A DNA stretch of 64,000 bases, taken from the NCBI RefSeq assembly GCF_009362735.1, contig NZ_WHNP01000016.1, forward strand, positions 1 to 64,000, read 5' to 3'. The DNA is from Paraburkholderia franconis (GTDB taxonomy: Bacteria > Pseudomonadota > Gammaproteobacteria > Burkholderiales > Burkholderiaceae). Both the position numbers and the translations under genes were made by a program. Of this stretch, positions 52,292 through 61,291 are shown one piece after another. Every line of letters starts with the position of its first letter. Positions within the stretch are counted from its first letter, which is position 1. Below the pieces are notes generated by a model. That model saw nothing but the letters and a program-made list of their open reading frames with translations, was not told where the DNA came from and did not search any database.

Positions 52292-54685
52292 ATGAACGCA
52301 CCCGATACGCCCCGCATGGTGGGCATGCCCGTCAAGCGCAAGGAAGACTATCGCTTTCTGACGGGCAACGGCCAGTACACCGACGACATCGTTCTGCCCG
52401 GTCAGACCTACGCCGTGTTCCTGCGCTCGCCGCATGCGCACGCGCGCATCAAGAGCATCGACACCGAAGCGGCGAAGCAGTCGCCCGGCGTGGTCGCGAT
52501 CTTCACGGGCGCCGATCTCGCCGCTGAAAATGTCGGCGGGCTGCCGTGCGGCTGGCTGATTCACAGCGTCGACGGCAAGCCGATGAACGAGCCGCCGCAC
52601 CCGGTGATTGCGCATACGAAAGTGCGCCACGTCGGCGACCAGGTCGCGCTCGTGATCGCCGATTCGATCAAAGCCGCGAAAGACGCCGCCGAGCTGATCG
52701 ACGTGATCTACGACGAGCTGCCCGCCGTCGTCGACACCGCGCACGCCGCCGATCCCGGCCAGGCCGCCGTGCACGACGAAGTGCCCGACAACACCTGCTA
52801 CACATGGGGCCACGGCGACAAGGCGGCCACGGATGCCGCGTTCGCGAAAGCCCATCACGTGACGACGCTCGACATCGTCAACAACCGCCTCATTCCAAAC
52901 GCGATCGAACCGCGCGCGGTCAACGCCAGTTACTCGCAGCAGGACGACAGTTACACCGTCTATGTGGCGAATCAGAATCCGCACGTCGAACGGCTGTTGA
53001 TGGCGGCGTTCGTGCTGTCGCTGCCGGAATCGAAAGTGCGGGTGGTCGCGCCGGATGTCGGCGGCGGCTTCGGCTCGAAGATTTTCCTCTACGCCGAAGA
53101 CGTCGCGCTGACGTGGGCATCGAAGAAAATCCGCCGTCCGGTGAAGTGGACGGCCGAGCGTTCCGAAGCGTTTCTTTCGGACGCGCACGGCCGCGATCAC
53201 GTGACGAAAGCCGAACTCGCGATGGACGCCGACGGCAAGTTCCTCGCGATGCGCGTGCATACGATCGCGAACATGGGCGCGTATCTGTCGACGTTCGCCT
53301 CCAGCGTGCCGACCATCCTCTACGCGACGCTGCTCGCAGGCCAGTACGCGACGCCCGCGATCTACGCCGAAGTGAAAGCAGTGTTCACGAACACGGTGCC
53401 CGTCGATGCGTATCGCGGCGCGGGCCGCCCCGAAGCGACGTATGTCGTCGAACGGCTCGTCGAAACGGCCGCGCGCGAAATGAACATCGAGCCCGCCGAA
53501 ATCCGCCGGCGCAATTTCATCCGCTCGTTCCCGTATGCGACGCCCGTCGGCCTCACCTACGACACGGGCGATTACGAAACGTGCCTGAGCCGCGCGCTGG
53601 AACTCGCGGACGTGAAAGGCTTCGACGCGCGCCGGCAGGCATCGGAAAAGAACGGCAAGCGCCGCGGCCTCGGCTACTCGTGCTACATCGAAGCATGCGG
53701 CCTCGCGCCGTCGAACATCGCGGGCGCGCTCGGCGCGCGTGCGGGCCTCTTCGAAGCAGGCGAAGTGCGCGTGCACCCCACCGGCTCCGTCACCGTCTTC
53801 ACCGGCTCGCACAGTCACGGCCAGGGCCACGAGACGACGTTCGCGCAAGTCGTGGCCGACCGCCTCGGCGTGCCGCTCGACAACATCGAAATCGTGCACG
53901 GCGACACGGGGCGCATTCCGTTCGGCATGGGCACGTATGGCTCGCGTTCGATTGCCGTCGGCGGCTCGGCGATCATGAAGGCGCTCGACAAGATCGAATC
54001 GAAGGCGAAGAAGATCGCCGCGCATCTGCTCGAAGCATCGGCCGACGACATCGAGTTCAAGGACGGCACGTTCCGCGTCGCGGGCACGGACCGCACGAAG
54101 ACATTCGCCGACGTCTCGCTCGCCGCTTATGTGCCGCACAACTACCCGCTCGACAAGCTCGAACCGGGTCTCGACGAAAGCGCGTTCTACGATCCCTCGA
54201 ACTTCACGTATCCGTCGGGCGCGTATATCTGCGAAGTCGAAGTGGACGTCGATACGGGCGAGACGCGCATCGAGCGCTTCACGGCCGTCGACGACTTCGG
54301 CAACGTGATCAATCCAATGATCGTCGAAGGACAGGTGCATGGCGGTCTCGGCCAGGGCATCGGCCAGGCGATGCTGGAGCGCTGCGTGTACGACAACGAA
54401 AGCGGCCAGTTGCTGTCCGGTTCCTACATGGACTACGCGATGCCGCACGCGTCCGATCTGCCGTCGTTCACCGTCGAGACCGCGAAAGGCACGCCGTGCA
54501 CACACAATCCGCTCGGCGTGAAGGGCTGCGGCGAAGCGGGCGCGATCGGCTCGCCGCCCGCCGTGATCAACGCGATCATCGACGCGCTCGCGCCGCTCGG
54601 CGTCAAGGACCTGCAGATGCCTGCCACGCCGCATCGCGTATGGTCCGCGATCCACGCTGCGCAAAACGCGCAGGCACGTCCATAA
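52292..54685 (+). CDS. Molybdopterin-binding large subunit (CoxL-like, form II type)
   Basis: 797 residues. VGMPVKRKEDYRFLTGNGQY starts the family; the active-site loop is VDAYRGAGRPEATYVVERLV near residue 373. True form I CO dehydrogenases carry AYRCSFR there, so this AYRGAGR protein is a form II-type enzyme, unlikely to oxidise CO efficiently and more likely to hydroxylate an aldehyde or N-heterocycle. GHGQGHE-like SHSHGQGHETTFAQV and the C-terminal GVKGCGEAGAIGSPPAVINA with the catalytic Glu are intact. It sits 10 bases after the 2Fe-2S subunit gene. Confidence 0.93.
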   Translation: MNAPDTPRMVGMPVKRKEDYRFLTGNGQYTDDIVLPGQTYAVFLRSPHAHARIKSIDTEAAKQSPGVVAIFTGADLAAENVGGLPCGWLIHSVDGKPMNEPPHPVIAHTKVRHVGDQVALVIADSIKAAKDAAELIDVIYDELPAVVDTAHAADPGQAAVHDEVPDNTCYTWGHGDKAATDAAFAKAHHVTTLDIVNNRLIPNAIEPRAVNASYSQQDDSYTVYVANQNPHVERLLMAAFVLSLPESKVRVVAPDVGGGFGSKIFLYAEDVALTWASKKIRRPVKWTAERSEAFLSDAHGRDHVTKAELAMDADGKFLAMRVHTIANMGAYLSTFASSVPTILYATLLAGQYATPAIYAEVKAVFTNTVPVDAYRGAGRPEATYVVERLVETAAREMNIEPAEIRRRNFIRSFPYATPVGLTYDTGDYETCLSRALELADVKGFDARRQASEKNGKRRGLGYSCYIEACGLAPSNIAGALGARAGLFEAGEVRVHPTGSVTVFTGSHSHGQGHETTFAQVVADRLGVPLDNIEIVHGDTGRIPFGMGTYGSRSIAVGGSAIMKALDKIESKAKKIAAHLLEASADDIEFKDGTFRVAGTDRTKTFADVSLAAYVPHNYPLDKLEPGLDESAFYDPSNFTYPSGAYICEVEVDVDTGETRIERFTAVDDFGNVINPMIVEGQVHGGLGQGIGQAMLERCVYDNESGQLLSGSYMDYAMPHASDLPSFTVETAKGTPCTHNPLGVKGCGEAGAIGSPPAVINAIIDALAPLGVKDLQMPATPHRVWSAIHAAQNAQARP

Positions 54686-54706
54686 GCGCTCACAGCAGAG
54701 GCCAAC

Positions 54707-55510
54707 ATGTATTCGTATTCATTCGATTATCAACGTGCAGCCGATCCGAAGAGCGCCGTATCCGCACTGACCGCCGACAGCGAGGCGAAGTTTCTGGCGG
54801 GCGGGCAAAGCCTGTTGCCGACGATGCGTCTGCGTCTTGCGCAGCCTTCGAAGCTGATCGACGTCACGCGCATTCCGCAGCTGAAGGAGATTCGCGTCGA
54901 GCCGCAGAAGGTGACGATCGGCGCGGCCGTCTGTCATGCGGACGTGGCGAACAACGCGGACGTGCAGCGCGTGTTGCCCGCGCTCGCGCTTCTCGCGGGA
55001 GATATCGGCGACCGGCAGGTGCGCGCGCTCGGCACGATCGGCGGATCGATCGCGAACAACGATCCGGCAGCGGACTATCCCGCTGCCGTGCTCGGACTCG
55101 ATGGAACCGTCGTGACGGACCGGCGCAGCATTCCGGCTGCCGACTTTTTCGTCGGCATGTACGAGACCGCGTTGCACGCCGATGAGCTGATCGTCGCCGT
55201 CGAGTTTCCCGTGCCGGAAAAAGCGGCGTATGAGAAGTTCAAGAATCCCGCATCGCACTTCGCGCTGACGGGCGTGTTCGTCGCGAAGACGGCGGGCGGT
55301 GTGCGCGTCGCGATCACGGGGGCCGCGCCATCGGTGTTCCGCTCGACCGAGTTGGAGAGCGCGTTGAACGCGAACTTCACCGAAGCAGCCGCGCGCGGCG
55401 TGACGATCGCACCCGACGACCTCAACACCGATCTGCACGCGAGCGCCGAATATCGCGCGCATCTGATACCGGTGCTGACGGCGCGCGCGGTGCGAACGGC
55501 GTTGGGCTAG
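54707..55510 (+). CDS. FAD-binding subunit of molybdenum hydroxylase (CoxM-like)
   Basis: 267 residues. AKFLAGGQSLLPTMRLRLAQ near residue 27 and the GDRQVRALGTIGGSIANNDP segment near residue 105 bind FAD. This medium subunit passes electrons to the final acceptor. It is 21 bases downstream of the large subunit. The S-L-M order differs from the M-S-L order of true coxMSL operons, which again argues against a classical CO dehydrogenase. Confidence 0.93.
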   Translation: MYSYSFDYQRAADPKSAVSALTADSEAKFLAGGQSLLPTMRLRLAQPSKLIDVTRIPQLKEIRVEPQKVTIGAAVCHADVANNADVQRVLPALALLAGDIGDRQVRALGTIGGSIANNDPAADYPAAVLGLDGTVVTDRRSIPAADFFVGMYETALHADELIVAVEFPVPEKAAYEKFKNPASHFALTGVFVAKTAGGVRVAITGAAPSVFRSTELESALNANFTEAAARGVTIAPDDLNTDLHASAEYRAHLIPVLTARAVRTALG

Positions 55511-55625
55511 CGGGCAAGCGATGCCGCAAAGCGTTTGAGCATGCAGAGGCCCGGCGCGTCCGGGCCATTTCGTTTATCGGCGTCGTTTGTTTTGAGCCAC
55601 GTGAGCCGACGCGTCCGGGAGAGCC

Positions 55626-56513
55626 ATGCAGCCAGCTTCAATCGACGAAACACTCGCGCTGCTCACCGCGCAGAGCTACTACGCGAGCCGCGACCTCGCG
55701 ACCGCGCTCTATCTCGCGCTGCGCATGGAACGGCCGCTCTTCGTCGAAGGCGAGCCGGGCGTCGGCAAGACGGAACTGGCGAAGGCGGCGGCAGGCATGC
55801 TCGGCACGTCGATGCTGCGGCTGCAATGCTACGAAGGGCTCGATACGGCGAGCGCGTTGTACGAATGGGACTATCCGCGGCAGATCATGGCGTTGCGCCT
55901 CGCCGAAGCGGCCGGCGAAAAGCCCGACAACAGCACGCTCTATCGTGGCGAGTTCTTGCTGAAGCGCCCGCTGCTGCAGGCGCTGTTGCCCGACGAAAAC
56001 CATCCGGGCGCACGGCGCGTGCTGCTGATCGACGAGATCGACCGCGCCGACGAACCGTTCGAAGCGTTCCTGCTCGAACTGCTGTCCGACTTCCAGGTAT
56101 CGATTCCCGAATACGGCACGGTGCGCGCCGAGCATCCGCCCCTCGTCGTGATGACGTCGAACCGCACGCGCGAAGTACACGACGCGCTGAAGCGCCGTTG
56201 TCTGTATCAATGGATCGGTTATCCCGAGCGTGAACGCGAACTGGCGATCGTCGCGGCGCGCGCGCCGGAGACGGGCGACGCGCTGCAACGCCGTGCCGTC
56301 GATTTCGTGCATCGTCTGCGCGCGATGGATCTGTTCAAGGCGCCCGGCATCGCCGAAACGATCGACTGGTGCCGCGCGCTTGCAGCGCTCAGCGTGACGG
56401 AACTCGATCCGCAATCGGTGCAGAACACGCTGGGCGTGCTGCTCAAGTATCAGGACGATCTAGCGCGTTTCGACGCCGCGCAGATCCAGCAATGTCTCGA
56501 GGCAACGGAGTAG
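55626..56513 (+). CDS. MoxR-family AAA+ ATPase (CoxD-like)
   Basis: 295 residues. Walker A is VEGEPGVGKTELAKAAAGML near residue 38, Walker B VLLIDEIDRADEPFEAFLLE, and sensor 1 VVMTSNRTREV. MoxR/CoxD ATPases act with von Willebrand factor proteins to mature molybdenum hydroxylases, for CoxD by building the Mo/Cu site. It begins 115 bases after the FAD subunit gene and is followed by its partner VWA gene after 5 bases. Confidence 0.93.
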   Translation: MQPASIDETLALLTAQSYYASRDLATALYLALRMERPLFVEGEPGVGKTELAKAAAGMLGTSMLRLQCYEGLDTASALYEWDYPRQIMALRLAEAAGEKPDNSTLYRGEFLLKRPLLQALLPDENHPGARRVLLIDEIDRADEPFEAFLLELLSDFQVSIPEYGTVRAEHPPLVVMTSNRTREVHDALKRRCLYQWIGYPERERELAIVAARAPETGDALQRRAVDFVHRLRAMDLFKAPGIAETIDWCRALAALSVTELDPQSVQNTLGVLLKYQDDLARFDAAQIQQCLEATE

Positions 56514-56518
56514 CGTCG

Positions 56519-57760
56519 ATGATGCCCGACTGCGATACCGGCTCACCGACGCTCGCGCGCAATGTCGTGCACTTCGTTCGGCTGTTGCGCGGCGCGGGCC
56601 TGCCGATGTCGCCGGCGCAAGCCGTCGATGCACTCGAAGCGCTGCACTTCATCGATCTCGACCGCCGCGACGATGTGCGCGCGGCGCTCGCTGCATTGCT
56701 CGTGCGCGCGCCCGACGAGCGCGAGCTCTTCAATGCCGCGTTCGATCTCTTCTGGCGCGATCCCGATTGGGAAGGCAAGCTGCGCGCACTGCTGTTGCCC
56801 AAAGTGACGAGCGGCATGCCGCCGCCGAAGCGCAACAACCGGCTCGCCGATGCGCTCGCCGTGCATCACGCGAACCAGCACAAGCAGGCCGCGCAATCCG
56901 ACGACAAGGACAAGCTCGAACTGCACGCGCACGTGACGTTCAGCGCCGAAGAGCGCTTGCGTCATCGCGATTTCGACACGCTCACAGCGGAGGAGTGGCG
57001 CACACTGCGCCATCTGATTCGCGCGCAGCGTTTGCCGCTCGCGATGGAGCCGACGCGTCGATTGAAAGCGGCGTCGCACGGCACGCATGCCGATCTGCGC
57101 GCGAGCGCGCGGCATGCGGTGCGCGCGGGCGGCGACTGGACCGTGTGGAAGTATCGCGCCGTCGTTGCACGCAAGCCGCCGCTCGTGTTGCTGCTCGACA
57201 TTTCGGGCTCGATGAGCAGCTATTCGCGCGCCGTGCTTTACTTCTGTCATGCGCTGTTGCAATCGCGCGAACGCTTGCAGGTGTTTCTGTTCGGCACGCG
57301 CCTCACGAACGCGACGCGCGCGCTGAAGGAACGCGATCCCGATGTGGCGATTGCGGCGCTCGCGGATCAGGTCGTCGACTGGTCGGGCGGTACGCGGATC
57401 GGTGCCGCGCTCGCGGAATTCAACCGGCGCTGGGCACGCAGAGTGCTGACAGGCAGAGCGACCGTGCTGCTCGTCACCGACGGCCTCGACCACGAAGCGA
57501 TTGACGTACTGGAAGCAGAAATGGCCCGCTTGCGCCGCTTTGCGCATCGGATCGTGTGGCTCAATCCGCTGCTGCGGTACAGCGAGTTTGCGCCGAAGGC
57601 GCGCGGCGTCCAGGCGATGTTGCCGTACGTCGATGCCCATAAGCCTGTCCACAATCTCGACAGCCTGGCTGCGTTCGGCCGCGATCTCGCGCAATTGACG
57701 CGCGTGCCCCGCGACGCCGCGCGCGCCGCGATATCTGGAGGAGCAACGTCATGGAGTTGA
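56519..57760 (+). CDS. VWA-domain protein (CoxE-like)
   Basis: 413 residues. The C-terminal von Willebrand A domain has an intact MIDAS metal site, LLLDISGSMSSYSRAV near residue 225, and a later LVTDGLDHE. The N-terminal half is the CoxE helical domain (VHFVRLLRGAGLPMSPAQAV). It acts with the MoxR ATPase. The tandem ATG at 56519 is preceded by GGAG; an ATG at 56493 overlaps the upstream gene. It overlaps the next gene by 10 bases, which indicates translational coupling. Confidence 0.92.
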   Translation: MMPDCDTGSPTLARNVVHFVRLLRGAGLPMSPAQAVDALEALHFIDLDRRDDVRAALAALLVRAPDERELFNAAFDLFWRDPDWEGKLRALLLPKVTSGMPPPKRNNRLADALAVHHANQHKQAAQSDDKDKLELHAHVTFSAEERLRHRDFDTLTAEEWRTLRHLIRAQRLPLAMEPTRRLKAASHGTHADLRASARHAVRAGGDWTVWKYRAVVARKPPLVLLLDISGSMSSYSRAVLYFCHALLQSRERLQVFLFGTRLTNATRALKERDPDVAIAALADQVVDWSGGTRIGAALAEFNRRWARRVLTGRATVLLVTDGLDHEAIDVLEAEMARLRRFAHRIVWLNPLLRYSEFAPKARGVQAMLPYVDAHKPVHNLDSLAAFGRDLAQLTRVPRDAARAAISGGATSWS

Positions 57761-58338
57761 CCGAAACCTACACGCTGCCGGTGCCGCAGCAGCAGGCATG
57801 GGACGCGCTGAACGATACGGAGATCCTGCGCGCGTCGATTCCCGGCTGCGACAGCATCGAACCCGCTGGCGACAACGCGTACGCGGTCGCGTTGAGCGCA
57901 GCCGTCGGTCCCGTGAAAGCGCGCTTCAAGGGCCGCATGGAACTCACCGATATCGACGCGCCTCACACCTATACGATCGTGTTCGAAGGCCAGGGCGGCG
58001 CTGCCGGCTTCGGCAAAGGGCAGACGCACGTGACGCTCGAACCCGACGGCGACGACGCAACGAAGCTCACCTATACGGCCCACGCGCAGGTCGGCGGCAA
58101 GCTCGCGCAGATCGGCTCGCGGCTCGTCGACGGCGCGGCGCGCAAGCTCGCCGGCGAGTTCTTCAGACGCTTCGGCGAGCAGGTGACGGGCGGAAGTGGC
58201 GCCGCGCAAGCAGAAACCGGCGACTCGCGCGACACTGCGAATGACGCCGCTGCCGGCGAAGAAGCCGGCAATAGCGGCAGCGAAAGCGAAGAACCGAAGA
58301 GGAAGAAATCATGGACAGCGTGGATCTCGAAGTCCTGA
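57751..58338 (+). CDS. SRPBCC carbon monoxide dehydrogenase subunit G-like protein (CoxG)
   Basis: 195 residues. LPVPQQQAWDALNDTEILRA, IPGCDSIEPAGDNAY and TAHAQVGGKLAQIGSRLVDG are the CoxG/SRPBCC signature. CoxG recruits the enzyme to the membrane or aids quinone reduction. The C-terminal 45 residues are an Ala/Glu/Ser-rich linker ending in basic-aromatic KRKKSWTAWISKS, a likely membrane-binding tail. The start overlaps coxE by 10 bases, and its end overlaps the next gene by 28 bases. Confidence 0.92.
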   Translation: MELTETYTLPVPQQQAWDALNDTEILRASIPGCDSIEPAGDNAYAVALSAAVGPVKARFKGRMELTDIDAPHTYTIVFEGQGGAAGFGKGQTHVTLEPDGDDATKLTYTAHAQVGGKLAQIGSRLVDGAARKLAGEFFRRFGEQVTGGSGAAQAETGDSRDTANDAAAGEEAGNSGSESEEPKRKKSWTAWISKS

Positions 58339-59339
58339 AGAGCAGTGCGCGCTGGCTCGCGCAGGGACATCGCGCGCTTCTCGTGACGGTGGTGAAGACG
58401 TGGGGTTCGTCGCCGCGTCCCGAGGGCGCGATGCTCGCGGTGCGCGACGATGGCGCGGTGGTCGGCTCCGTGTCGGGTGGCTGTATCGAAGACGATCTGA
58501 TCGATCGCGTGCGTCAGCGCGGCATCGAGCAGACGAAACCCGAAGCGGTGAAATACGGCATCACAGCGGAAGAGGCGCATCGTTTCGGCCTGCCGTGCGG
58601 CGGCACGATCCAGCTCGTGCTGGAGCCGCTAACGAAAGCGAGCGGCATCGCCGAACTGTACGAAACCGTGGAAGCGGGACGTCTCGTTGCACGCACGCTC
58701 GATATGGAAACGGGCGTCGCGCATATTGACTCAGCGCAGGCCACCGATGGCGTCGACTTCAACGACAAACGCCTGCTGACGATACACGGCCCGCGTTACC
58801 GGATGCTCGTGATCGGCGCGGGGCAACTGTCGCGCTATCTGTGCAATATCGCGGTGGGGCTCGATTATCAGGTGACGGTATGCGATCCGCGCGAAGAGTA
58901 CACGGATGAATGGGACGTGCCGGGCACGAAAGTGGTCCACACGATGCCCGACGATACCGTGCTCGACATGAAGCTCGACGAGCGCTGCGCGGTGATCGCG
59001 CTTACGCATGATCCGAAGCTCGACGATCTCGCATTGATGGAGGCCTTGAAAACACCGGCGTTTTACGTCGGCGCGTTGGGCTCGCGGCGCAATAACGCCG
59101 CGCGGCGCGAACGGCTGAAAGAGTTCGATCTCACCGAAACCGAACTCGCGCGGCTGCATGGACCTGTCGGGATTTATATCGGCAGCAGGACGCCGCCTGA
59201 AATCGCCGTGTCGATTCTTGCGGAGGTGACGGCGGCGAAGAACGGCGTATCGCTGCCGACGTTACTGCAAGTCGAAGGCGCCAAGGCCGCGCGTGAGATC
59301 GCGGCAAGCAGTGGGGCGGCTTGTAGCATTCCGCATTAG
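58311..59339 (+). CDS. XdhC/CoxI-family molybdenum cofactor maturation protein
   Basis: 342 residues. The N-terminal XdhC_CoxI domain (LLVTVVKTWGSSPRPEGAML, VGSVSGGCIEDDLI) is followed by a Rossmann domain (RMLVIGAGQLSRYLCNIAVG and GALGSRRNNAARRERLKEF). XdhC binds molybdenum cofactor and inserts it, after sulfuration, into the large subunit. It completes the operon and overlaps the CoxG-like gene by 28 bases. No nucleotidyltransferase (MocA) gene follows. Confidence 0.93.
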   Translation: MDSVDLEVLKSSARWLAQGHRALLVTVVKTWGSSPRPEGAMLAVRDDGAVVGSVSGGCIEDDLIDRVRQRGIEQTKPEAVKYGITAEEAHRFGLPCGGTIQLVLEPLTKASGIAELYETVEAGRLVARTLDMETGVAHIDSAQATDGVDFNDKRLLTIHGPRYRMLVIGAGQLSRYLCNIAVGLDYQVTVCDPREEYTDEWDVPGTKVVHTMPDDTVLDMKLDERCAVIALTHDPKLDDLALMEALKTPAFYVGALGSRRNNAARRERLKEFDLTETELARLHGPVGIYIGSRTPPEIAVSILAEVTAAKNGVSLPTLLQVEGAKAAREIAASSGAACSIPH

Positions 59340-59511
59340 TTTTTTGCCGTGTTCGGCCGCGAGATAAAGCGTCGCTCGCGGTCGATTTCTCTTGCCCTGC
59401 ATCGGCCATTCGGCTGACTGTCGCTGGGCCTCCCTGATCCCTAGCATCGAATATTTGCGGACTGCCGATGCGCGCTTCGTGCTCGCGCCCCGACAGGCCC
59501 GCAGCCGTCAT

Positions 59512-59550
59512 TATTCCCTTGACGGAATATTCCCTCGGAGGTATATTCTC
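59512..59550 (+). promoter_or_regulatory. Toxin-antitoxin promoter with three phased repeats
   Basis: TTGACG (59519-59524) and TATATT (59542-59547) are spaced by exactly 17 bases. Overlapping them, TATTCCC at 59512, TATTCCC at 59528 and TATTCTC at 59544 recur at 16-bp intervals, and GGAATATTCC (59524-59533) is a perfect 10-bp palindrome. This fits binding of the antitoxin for autoregulation. Confidence 0.7.
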
Positions 59551-59551
59551 G

Positions 59552-59926
59552 ATGCCATGGGACGTTGAGTACACCGATGCATTTCAGGCTTGGTGGGAAG
59601 GGTTGCGAGAGGCCGAACAGGAATCCATCGACGCGACAGTCCGCTTGCTGGAAGAATGCGGTCCCGCTTTGTCTTTCCCGCATTCGAGCCGGATCGTTCG
59701 CTCGCAGTTCGGCAACCTGCGGGAGTTGAGAATTCAACATCGCGGCAGGCCCTACCGCGTGCTGTATGCGTTCGACCCAAGGCGCGTCGCGATTCTGCTC
59801 GCAGGCGGCGACAAAACAGGGCATGACCGTTGGTATGAACAGAACGTACCGCGAGCGGAAATACTTTACCGGCTACATCTCTTGCAACTAGCGCACGGAG
59901 AAACCAGAGATGGCGAGAAAATTTGA
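59552..59926 (+). CDS. RelE/HigB-type toxin (phage-derived Gp49-like)
   Basis: 124 residues. VEYTDAFQAWWEGLREAEQE at the start and the ELRIQHRGRPYRVLYAFDPR / VAILLAGGDKTG core match the HigB/Gp49 branch of ribosome-dependent mRNA interferases. The ATG at 59552 has GGAGG 10 bases upstream, but it lies so close to the -10-like box that transcription from that box would give an almost leaderless message. It overlaps the antitoxin by 17 bases, toxin first, as in higBA systems. Confidence 0.88.
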   Translation: MPWDVEYTDAFQAWWEGLREAEQESIDATVRLLEECGPALSFPHSSRIVRSQFGNLRELRIQHRGRPYRVLYAFDPRRVAILLAGGDKTGHDRWYEQNVPRAEILYRLHLLQLAHGETRDGEKI

Positions 59927-60251
59927 AGAACTGCGGGCAAGCATGTCCCCTGAATCGCGTGCTCGCGCAAAGGCATTGGCCAACAAACTCCGCGCCGAAA
60001 TGCCGCTGCACGAACTGCGTCACGCACGCGGTTTGTCACAGGACGCACTCGCGAAGCGGCTCAACATCAAGCAACCGAGCATCGCGAAACTCGAGCAGCG
60101 CACGGATATGTACATTTCGACGCTGCGCGATCATATTCGTGCGCTCGGCGGCGAACTTGAAATCATCGCGCGCTTTCCTGAAGGCGAGGTGCAGATCACC
60201 AACTTCGCGCAACTCGACCAACCTGTGCGCGAACCCGCTCAAGACAATTGA
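59910..60251 (+). CDS. XRE-family antitoxin (HigA-like)
   Basis: 113 residues. The helix-turn-helix HARGLSQDALAKRLNIKQPS lies near residues 38-57, after an N-terminal helical part that probably wraps the toxin. It neutralises the upstream RelE-like protein and represses their promoter. ATG 59910 lies inside the toxin gene and is preceded by GAAACCAGAG. The C-terminus (GGELEIIARFPEGEVQITNF) is a common XRE antitoxin ending. Confidence 0.9.
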   Translation: MARKFEELRASMSPESRARAKALANKLRAEMPLHELRHARGLSQDALAKRLNIKQPSIAKLEQRTDMYISTLRDHIRALGGELEIIARFPEGEVQITNFAQLDQPVREPAQDN

Positions 60252-60279
60252 TCGGGCGCGACAAACAAGCGCCCACTCG

Positions 60280-61002
60280 TCACATCAGCCCGCACACCAC
60301 AACCGCCGCGATCGATCCGAGCACCAGCACAACGCCTACCGTCCGACGCCGGTTCAACTCCGTCCACAGCAGCACACCCGTCAGCGACAGCAGAATGAGA
60401 CTGCCCGCGATCGTATCGACAAGCAGCACCCAGCCGATGCTCATTCCCACGCCCTTGTGCAGGTTGTTCATCGTGCCCAGAAACGAGTTCTGCGTGCGCT
60501 TCACCGACACGAAGCCGTTGCCTACCCAGTACTCGGCCTGCACGTTCTGATGCGGACCGGCAATGCCCACCTGCCAGAACTCCGGCTGCACCGCGCTATG
60601 GTCGCCCCAAGCGACAGGATGCGCCTGCTCGCGGCGCGGCTTGCCCGGCTTGCCGTCGATATGCAGTTCGTCCTTCAGCCAGCGTGCCATATCGGCGGGC
60701 GACTTGAAGCCATGCTGCGGTAGAGCGATCTGCAGCTGCTCGACCTGCGGCTCGCCCGACGATACTCTCAGCGGCCCTCCACGATGATTCAGCAGAAACC
60801 CCGTCGTGCCGAACAGCAAGCCGAGCACGGCGCCCCATAGCCCGACCCAGCCGTGCACCTTGCGCAGCCACTTGATGAAGTTCGCGCGTCGCGAGCGCTG
60901 GCGCCGCGCAGCGAGTTCGTCGGCGTCCATCGGGTACGCGCTCGCAGGCATGACGCCGGCACGCGCGGCAGGCTTCAGTTCGATCGATTCGGGCGCGTTC
61001 AA
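60280..61002 (-). CDS. PepSY-associated membrane protein
   Basis: 240 residues from TTG 61002, chosen because AGGAG lies 5 bases upstream. Helix 1 is VHGWVGLWGAVLGLLFGTTG with the conserved His-Gly; the PepSY-like periplasmic part holds LQIALPQHGFKSPADMARWL; and NNLHKGVGMSIGWVLLVDTI starts helix 2, followed by a third helix at the C-terminus. PepSY_TM proteins are often co-regulated with siderophore uptake and may reduce ferric chelates. A Fur box lies 230 bases upstream. No TonB receptor gene is adjacent. Confidence 0.85.
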   Translation of the reverse strand: MNAPESIELKPAARAGVMPASAYPMDADELAARRQRSRRANFIKWLRKVHGWVGLWGAVLGLLFGTTGFLLNHRGGPLRVSSGEPQVEQLQIALPQHGFKSPADMARWLKDELHIDGKPGKPRREQAHPVAWGDHSAVQPEFWQVGIAGPHQNVQAEYWVGNGFVSVKRTQNSFLGTMNNLHKGVGMSIGWVLLVDTIAGSLILLSLTGVLLWTELNRRRTVGVVLVLGSIAAVVVCGLM

Positions 61003-61230
61003 GTCGGCTCCTGGCAAAACGGGTCGTACGTCGCCGGCGCGCGGCAACGCGGTCAATTGAAAACGGGAAGTGCCGTTCCGGACGGGACAGACGGATGCCC
61101 GGCGCACATGCGCTTACCGTCCGTCAGACAGCGGCAGCGAATGCGCGGGACAAAGCAGGGCGATCACCGAAAGGCTGGCTGGCGATCACCGAGGAGAATG
61201 ATGACAAAAAGCTGGCGGCGCCTTTCCGAT

Positions 61231-61249
61231 GAGAATGACTATCATTACA
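61231..61249 (-). promoter_or_regulatory. Fur box upstream of the PepSY gene
   Basis: On the minus strand TGTAATGATAGTCATTCTC matches the 19-bp Fur consensus (GATAATGATAATCATTATC) at 15 positions. It is upstream of the PepSY gene in the right orientation, so iron repression is likely. Confidence 0.75.
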
Positions 61250-61291
61250 TAGAAACGCGTTTTTCTCAATCGCGTGGATTGCGTACGCGAG

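Noticed and set aside
52238..54664. 808-codon minus-strand open frame
   Set aside because: It is antisense to the molybdopterin large subunit, whose motifs are unambiguous; the antisense product is Arg/Asp/His-rich without any family.
51799..54685. True aerobic CO dehydrogenase (coxSLM)
   Set aside because: The active-site loop is AYRGAGR rather than the AYRCSFR needed for the Mo-Cu centre, and subunit order differs.
52546..55185. 879-codon plus-strand open frame overlapping the large and FAD subunits
   Set aside because: It is another frame of the same DNA with very Arg-rich content and spans a real gene boundary.
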